Source: Aquihabitans sp. G128
GTDB taxonomy: Bacteria > Actinomycetota > Acidimicrobiia > Acidimicrobiales > Iamiaceae
Assembly (NCBI RefSeq): GCF_019048865.1
Contig: NZ_CP077604.1
Location: 3,100,001 to 3,164,000 of the forward strand
Reading direction: 5' to 3'
Length of the DNA: 64,000 bases
Positions 59,352 to 64,000 of this stretch are shown here, in pieces. A model generated the notes under the pieces. That model saw only the letters and a list, made by a program, of their open reading frames with translations. It did no database searches and was not told the DNA's origin. Within the stretch, counting starts at the first letter, position 1. Every line of letters begins with the position of its first letter. A program made the position numbers and the translations under genes.

Positions 59352-62096
59352 CTACTGGTCGACGGAGATGGCGACCACGCCCGGAAGGTACACGTCGGCG
59401 GTGCTGGTGAGACCGATCGTGGTGGAGGTGGCCCCAGCGGGCAGGACGCCGGACACGTCGAAGCGGTCGAGGTCGAGGCCGAGCAGGTTGCGAGCAGCGG
59501 GCACCAGGCCGTCGACCGAGCGGCCGAGCACCGCGGCGCTGGAGTTGAAGCTGTCGCCGGCGGGGTTGGCAGCATCGGTGATGGCCCGGCCCCCGACGGT
59601 GAGCTGGTCGCCGGTCAGCCCGCGGTCGCCCTCGTAGGTCACGACGTCGACGGTGGCCGACGCACCGGTGGAGGGCACGACGAAGCCGCCCACCGAGAAG
59701 GTGTCGGTGGGGCGCGGCGTGGCCGTGACCTCGCTCAACCCGTCGAGCACCACCACGCTGCGCAGCGGGGCGGCGGGATCGGCGCACACGACCACGAGCG
59801 ACCAGCCGCCGAAGGTGTTGACCCCGGTGGCCAGCTGGGCCCCGCCGAAGGTCCACGAGCCGGCACCGCCCTGGGCCACGGCGTCGGTGACGTCGGCGAC
59901 GGCCTGGTAGCCCGATGCGGTGCGGTCGACCCGCTCGGCGGCGATGGTGCTGACGAGGCCCCCCGGCGAGCGGAGCACGCCCTGGTCGACGGCTCCGGGG
60001 GCCGGCGCCGGCGCGCCGCCGACCCCGGGGTCGAGGGTGCCGCCCCAGTACAGCTGGGCCGAGAGCACCGACGAGCACGAGGGCAGCAGCAGCGGGGCCG
60101 ACGAGGAGTTGGTGGTGGCCGGGTCGCCGTCGACGTCGACCGGAGCCATGGCGAAGTCGCCGTTCGTGCGGTCCGGCCCGAGGCCGGCCCGGGCGTCGGC
60201 GCAGCCGATCGCGGCGTCGGGGCAGCTGAGCAGCACGTTCCCGGCCGTGGCCACTGCGGCGTGGTCGACGGTGGCGTAGCGCGCCGCCATGCCGGTGGCC
60301 GAGACCGGCAGGGGCACCGACGGCGGGGTGGTGAGGTCGACCTGGTTGTCGATGCCCTGGACCGACCGGCCGACGGCCACCGTGGCTGCCGCGCTGGTGA
60401 CCTGGACGGGGACGTAGAGCGTGGTCGACGCCCCCGGTGCCAGCTCGTCGACGGTGCAGGTGAGCCGCTGCGGGCTGGTGGCCACGCAGTCCCACGACCC
60501 ACCGACCGCCCGGCTGGACGGGCCACCGGGGAGGTGCGGCAGGCCGCGCAGGACCATGTCCCGCAGGTCGATGACGGCCTCGACCTGGCGGGCCACCCCG
60601 GGGCCCTGGTTGGCGACGGTGGCGACGAGCACGCCCGGCCGACCGGCCACGAGGCCGCCGGCGCTGGTGACGACCATGGTCAGGCGAGACCGCTCGACGG
60701 GGATCGGGATCGTGGTCGGCGGCGTGGTGGGCGGCGGCACCGTGGCCGGTGGGGCGAGCGTGGTGGCCGGGCCCGTCGGCGTCCGGGTGCCGGGGGGCGC
60801 GGTGGTCGGAGGTGCCGGCGCCGTGGAGCCCGGCGACCGGGCGGGGGCCGAGCTGGAGGTGGGAGCGGCGCCGCCGGACGGGCGGCCCGGGGCCGGCACC
60901 TCGGTCGACGGGGTGGGGGCGGTGGCGACGTCGGCGTCGGAGGGGGCGGTGGTCGCCGCATCGCGGTGGCCCGGCCCGCCGGCCGCGGTGGGTTGCGAGA
61001 CGGCGTCGGCGCGCTGGCCGGTGTCGAGGCGGTGCTCGGGCCGCCGGGCCACGAGGACGCCGGTGACCACGGCGACCGCCACGAGGGCAGCGGCCACGGC
61101 GACCACCCGGCCACGGCTGGCCGCTCGCCGCGCCTGGCGGGATGCGGCCGCTCCGGCGCCGCCCTTCGCCGCACCGCTCCCTGCGGCGGGTGCGCCAGCG
61201 GCGGCACCCGTCGCGCCGGGCCCGGTCCCCGCCGAGCCGGTCGCACCGGAGCCGGAAGCGCTGGCCGCCCCGCTGCCGACGGCGGCGGCGCCGATGGTGG
61301 GCAGGTGCAGCTCGGCGAGGTAGGCCACGCCAGCCGGACCGAGCAGGGCCACGGCCACCACGCTGCGCAGGGAGGTGTTCACGCTCGCCAGCTCGAGGTA
61401 GGCGGCACGGCACTCGTCGCAGGACTCGAGGTGGTCGGCGACCTGGGTGGACTGCGCGGGGGTGAGCCCGTCGCGCACGTAGGCGGCGAGCCGATCCCGG
61501 GTGGTCCGGCACTCCCGGGAGTCGGCCCCGCCGTTGGGCGCGTGCTGGCCGAGGTAGGCCTGCCGCAGGCCCTCGCGCGCCCGGTAGGCCAGCGCGGCGA
61601 CGGCGTTGGGCTTGATCCCGAGCAGCTCGGCCACCTGCGCCGGCGACTGGCCCTCGACCTCGGTGTGCCAGAGCACCATGCGCCACCGCTCGGGCAGCGA
61701 GGCGAAGGCCGCAGCCGCGGTGTCGCGCTCGAAGCCCTCGACCACCGGGTCGACGTGCGGGGTGGTGGGCTCGTCGAGGTCGTACTCCACCGGCGCCTCC
61801 CGCTTCTCGCGATCGGTGCGGTCGTACGCGAGGCGGCGGATGGTGCTGAGGAGGTAGGGCCGGAAGGCGACCTCCGGGCCGCTGCCCCGTTGGAGCGCGG
61901 CGAGCACGCGGGCGAACCCCTCCGCCACCAGGTCGTCGGCGTCGGCGACGGATCGGCTCATGCGCCAGGCCAGGGCCCGGGCGGAGCCGGCGTGGCGCAC
62001 GTGGAGCAGGCCGTACGCATCGTGGTCGCCCGCACGGGTGCGGCGGATGAGCGCGACGTCGGAGTCGTCGGCGTAGTCGAGGTCGGAGATGGCCAA
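59352..62096 (-). CDS. ECF sigma factor fused to zinc anti-sigma, membrane helix and extracellular domains
   Basis: This encodes about 914 aa in one frame. Sigma region 2 at ~11-95 (ALIRRTRAGDHDAYGLL, DDLVAEGFARVLAAL), sigma region 4 at ~130-182 (SLPERWRMVLWHTEVEGQSP, AELLGIKPNAVAALAYRARE), a zinc anti-sigma motif His222-x3-Cys226-x2-Cys229 (HLESCDEC), and a membrane helix at ~330-350 (VVAVAAALVAVAVVTGVLVA); residues 242-262 are also hydrophobic. A Pro/Thr-rich linker and two beta-type extracellular regions follow, the last with a DUF11/DUF3344-like look. Start TTG 62096 is provisional: TAGGCT at 62168-62173 rules out starts farther upstream. Confidence 0.8.
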   Translation of the reverse strand: MAISDLDYADDSDVALIRRTRAGDHDAYGLLHVRHAGSARALAWRMSRSVADADDLVAEGFARVLAALQRGSGPEVAFRPYLLSTIRRLAYDRTDREKREAPVEYDLDEPTTPHVDPVVEGFERDTAAAAFASLPERWRMVLWHTEVEGQSPAQVAELLGIKPNAVAALAYRAREGLRQAYLGQHAPNGGADSRECRTTRDRLAAYVRDGLTPAQSTQVADHLESCDECRAAYLELASVNTSLRSVVAVALLGPAGVAYLAELHLPTIGAAAVGSGAASASGSGATGSAGTGPGATGAAAGAPAAGSGAAKGGAGAAASRQARRAASRGRVVAVAAALVAVAVVTGVLVARRPEHRLDTGQRADAVSQPTAAGGPGHRDAATTAPSDADVATAPTPSTEVPAPGRPSGGAAPTSSSAPARSPGSTAPAPPTTAPPGTRTPTGPATTLAPPATVPPPTTPPTTIPIPVERSRLTMVVTSAGGLVAGRPGVLVATVANQGPGVARQVEAVIDLRDMVLRGLPHLPGGPSSRAVGGSWDCVATSPQRLTCTVDELAPGASTTLYVPVQVTSAAATVAVGRSVQGIDNQVDLTTPPSVPLPVSATGMAARYATVDHAAVATAGNVLLSCPDAAIGCADARAGLGPDRTNGDFAMAPVDVDGDPATTNSSSAPLLLPSCSSVLSAQLYWGGTLDPGVGGAPAPAPGAVDQGVLRSPGGLVSTIAAERVDRTASGYQAVADVTDAVAQGGAGSWTFGGAQLATGVNTFGGWSLVVVCADPAAPLRSVVVLDGLSEVTATPRPTDTFSVGGFVVPSTGASATVDVVTYEGDRGLTGDQLTVGGRAITDAANPAGDSFNSSAAVLGRSVDGLVPAARNLLGLDLDRFDVSGVLPAGATSTTIGLTSTADVYLPGVVAISVDQ

Positions 62097-62262
62097 GGCC
62101 AGGTACCAGGTCTTCGTGGGCGGGATGGAGACCGACGGTGGAGCTGGGGCGGGCCGGTCGAGGGTCGAGCCTAGGGCCCTCGGCACCTCTCGGGCAGGTT
62201 CAGCGCAGCCGAGATGGGCCGACGCACCCCCGCAGCGCGCCGAGGCCGCGGGGACGCCAGGC

Positions 62263-63177
62263 TCAGCCGCCGAGCAGCGCCGTCGACGGCACCCACGGCC
62301 CGGCGGGCACGGTCGTCCGATCGAAGCGGCGAGCGAGCTCGATGGGACGGCCGTCGCCCGGGTCCAGGCCGAGGCTGGCGGCGAGCAGCTCCCGCACGGC
62401 GTCAGCTGTCCGACCGACGGCCGCCTGGTCAGCCAGGGTCACGGCACCGTCGCGCTTGGCCAGCCGTCGGCCGTCCGGAGCCAGCACCAGCGGCAGGTGG
62501 GCGTAGGCGACGGCCGGCAGCCCGAGCAGGTCCGCCAGGTGGCGCTGGCGAGGGGCCGAGGACGCCAGGTCGTCGCCCCGCACCACCTGCTCCACCCCCT
62601 GCGCGGCGTCGTCGACCACGACGGCGAGGTTGTACGCCGGCACGCCGTCGTTGCGTCGCAGCACGACGTCGTCGACCGCCGCGGTGATCGTCCCGAGGAG
62701 GTCGTCGGCCACGGTCGCGCTGGCCACCTGGGCGCGGAGCCGCAAGGCCGGCGGTCGGCCGGTGGCGGCCCGCTCGGCGCGCCCGGCGGCATCGAGGTCG
62801 CGGCACGTCCCCGGGTAGGCGCCTTCGGGCACCGGACCGACGTGGGGCGCCGACGCCGCCTCCTGGATCTCCCGCCGGGTGCACCAGCAGGGATAGGTGA
62901 GCCCGGCGGCGTCGAGCTGGGCGATGGCCGCCTCGTAGCGGTCGAACCGGTCGCTCTGGCGCACCACCTCGCCGTCCCAGTCCAGGCCGAGGGCGGCCAG
63001 GTCGGCCAGCTGCGACGCCTCGTGGGCGGGGCTCGACTGCACCCGGTCGAGGTCCTCCATGCGCACGAGGAACCGGCTGCCGCTCGACCGGGCGAAGAGC
63101 CAGGCGGCCAGCGCGGTGCGCAGGTTGCCCAGGTGCAGGTCGCCGGTGGGGCTGGGTGCGAAGCGGCCGGTCGGCAT
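62263..63177 (-). CDS. gluQ: Glutamyl-Q tRNA(Asp) synthetase
   Basis: This encodes 304 aa from ATG 63177. Class I synthetase core without an anticodon-binding domain: RFAPSPTGDLHLGNLRTALA (HIGH-type motif), zinc ligands CWCTRRE and YPGTC, EQVVRGDDLASSAPRQRHL, and LAKRDGAVTL in place of KMSKS. Adds glutamate to queuosine at the wobble base of tRNA-Asp. The sigma-fusion gene follows on the same strand after a gap of about 165 nt. Confidence 0.92.
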   Translation of the reverse strand: MPTGRFAPSPTGDLHLGNLRTALAAWLFARSSGSRFLVRMEDLDRVQSSPAHEASQLADLAALGLDWDGEVVRQSDRFDRYEAAIAQLDAAGLTYPCWCTRREIQEAASAPHVGPVPEGAYPGTCRDLDAAGRAERAATGRPPALRLRAQVASATVADDLLGTITAAVDDVVLRRNDGVPAYNLAVVVDDAAQGVEQVVRGDDLASSAPRQRHLADLLGLPAVAYAHLPLVLAPDGRRLAKRDGAVTLADQAAVGRTADAVRELLAASLGLDPGDGRPIELARRFDRTTVPAGPWVPSTALLGG

Positions 63178-63261
63178 GGCAGAGAGCATGCCGCCTCCGG
63201 CCGAGGCGGGGCGCGGGCCCGACCTCGCCGACGACCCGGCCCGCGACGACCGGGACCGCCG

Positions 63262-63267
63262 TACCCT
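63262..63267 (+). promoter_or_regulatory. -10 box TACCCT, leaderless MFS gene
   Basis: TACCCT ends 6 nt before GTG 63274. Confidence 0.5.
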
Positions 63268-63273
63268 GGGCGG

Positions 63274-64000
63274 GTGACGGAAGCGCCCGAGGTCGAACCG
63301 CTGCGATTCGGGACCGCAGCCGGTCGCTGGGCGCTCATCGGCACGGTGCTGGGCTCGGGCATGACCATGCTCGACGGCACGGTGGTCAACATCGCCCTCC
63401 CCCGCCTCGGCGAAGACCTCCACGCCGACTTCGCCGGCCTGCAGTGGGTGGTCAACGGCTACACGCTGGCGCTGGCGTCGCTGATCCTGCTCGGCGGCTC
63501 GCTGGGCGACCGCCTGGGCCGGCGCCGCATCTTCACCATCGGCGTCGTGTGGTTCACGGTCGCCTCGCTGGCGTGCGCGCTGGCCCCCACCATCGGCGTG
63601 CTGGTGGCCGCCCGCGTGCTGCAGGGCATCGGCGGGGCGCTGCTGGTGCCGGGCAGCCTGGCCATGCTGCAGGCCTCCTTCCACCCGGACGACCGGGCCC
63701 GAGCCATCGGTGCCTGGTCGGGCCTGGGCGGCATCACCACCGCGGTCGGCCCCTTCCTCGGCGGTTGGCTGGTGGGGGCGGCGTCGTGGCGCTGGATCTT
63801 CCTGCTGAACGTGCCGCTCGGTGCGGTGGTGCTCTACGTGGTGATCGTCCACCTGCCCGAGACCAGGGACCCCACCATCGAGGGACGGCTCGACCTCTTG
63901 GGCGCCGTGCTCGGCGCCGCCGGGCTGGCCGCCGTCACCTACGGGTTCATCGAGCGGAGCTTCCCGGTGGGTGGCGTCGGCGCCGCGCTGTCCGTGGCTT
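63274..64000 (+). CDS. DHA2-family MFS drug exporter, N-terminal part
   Basis: GTG 63274, open to the window end (242 codons). Helices with the 14-TMS drug:H+ antiporter motifs: MTMLDGTVVNIALPRLGEDL (motif D1 type), LQWVVNGYTLALASLILLGG, SLGDRLGRRRIF (motif A) and ARVLQGIGGALLVPGSLAML, then WSGLGGITTAVGPFLGGWLV (motif C). Exports hydrophobic compounds using the proton gradient. Divergent from gluQ. The C-terminal half is outside the window. Confidence 0.9.
   Translation, partial: MTEAPEVEPLRFGTAAGRWALIGTVLGSGMTMLDGTVVNIALPRLGEDLHADFAGLQWVVNGYTLALASLILLGGSLGDRLGRRRIFTIGVVWFTVASLACALAPTIGVLVAARVLQGIGGALLVPGSLAMLQASFHPDDRARAIGAWSGLGGITTAVGPFLGGWLVGAASWRWIFLLNVPLGAVVLYVVIVHLPETRDPTIEGRLDLLGAVLGAAGLAAVTYGFIERSFPVGGVGAALSVA

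Noticed and set aside
58621..59637. Plus-strand frame beginning in the 58585-58940 gap
   Set aside because: Runs through the ~150-bp repeat and antisense to cbiX; composition is Arg/Pro-rich and no start signal is convincing.
59028..62174. 1048-codon plus-strand frame opposite the sigma fusion
   Set aside because: Glycine- and valine-rich antisense artefact of a GC-rich gene; no recognisable motif.

Overview
The window is very GC-rich DNA (codon third positions almost all G or C) with many GTG starts, dense operons with 4-base stop/start overlaps, CCA-encoding tRNA genes and actinobacterial gene families: a roadblock/GTPase operon resembling a conservon, an Rv0909-type small antitoxin, an IdeR-like iron box, and many start codons lying 6-8 nt after a TANNNT -10 box. 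I infer a member of the Actinomycetota, possibly class Acidimicrobiia. No 16S rRNA or other phylogenetic marker is present to prove it. There is no prophage, transposase, CRISPR array or rRNA.

Layout. 1-2400: end of an ammonium transporter and two divergent winged-helix genes. 2403-8327: complete seven-gene Mrp cation/proton antiporter operon (A to G, minus strand). 8493-11662: MarR-controlled ring-cleavage dioxygenase, FAH-family hydrolase and MBL hydrolase. 11755-18417: hotdog protein, aldo/keto reductase, ABC pair, DHFR-like reductase, MTHFR-like protein and a divergent MocR regulator. 18527-23877: iron-boxed FAD reductase, three tRNAs with hairpin terminators, FMN reductase, enoyl-CoA hydratase, lytic transglycosylase. 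24323-28441: exosortase-like protease, GT2 glycosyltransferase, tiny membrane protein and a secreted anchored protein. 28972-32642: six-gene roadblock/small-GTPase/DUF4388 operon. 33008-36304: prephenate dehydratase divergent from larB-larC. 36413-43144: a DUF4062-NTPase-TPR protein facing a SLOG plus membrane TrkA-RyR operon, the best candidate for an undescribed signalling or immune system. 43244-50851: mixed enzymes, including a desaturase divergent from a PaaX-like regulator. 50903-56334: two KimA-like potassium importers divergent from two TrkA proteins. 56386-58897: L,D-transpeptidase region with three copies of a ~150-bp intergenic repeat. 58941-62096: cbiX and a one-polypeptide sigma factor/anti-sigma/membrane/extracellular fusion. 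62263-64000: gluQ and the start of a DHA2 MFS exporter.

Together these genes show strong investment in cation homeostasis (Mrp, KimA, TrkA, TrkA-RyR), cell-surface display (exosortase locus, transpeptidase, sigma-fusion receptor) and GTPase signalling. Seven genes carry an apparent frameshift, and all seven need the same net +1 correction, mostly at C/G runs or CG repeats. This points to a systematic assembly error rather than decay, so those genes are probably functional in the organism.
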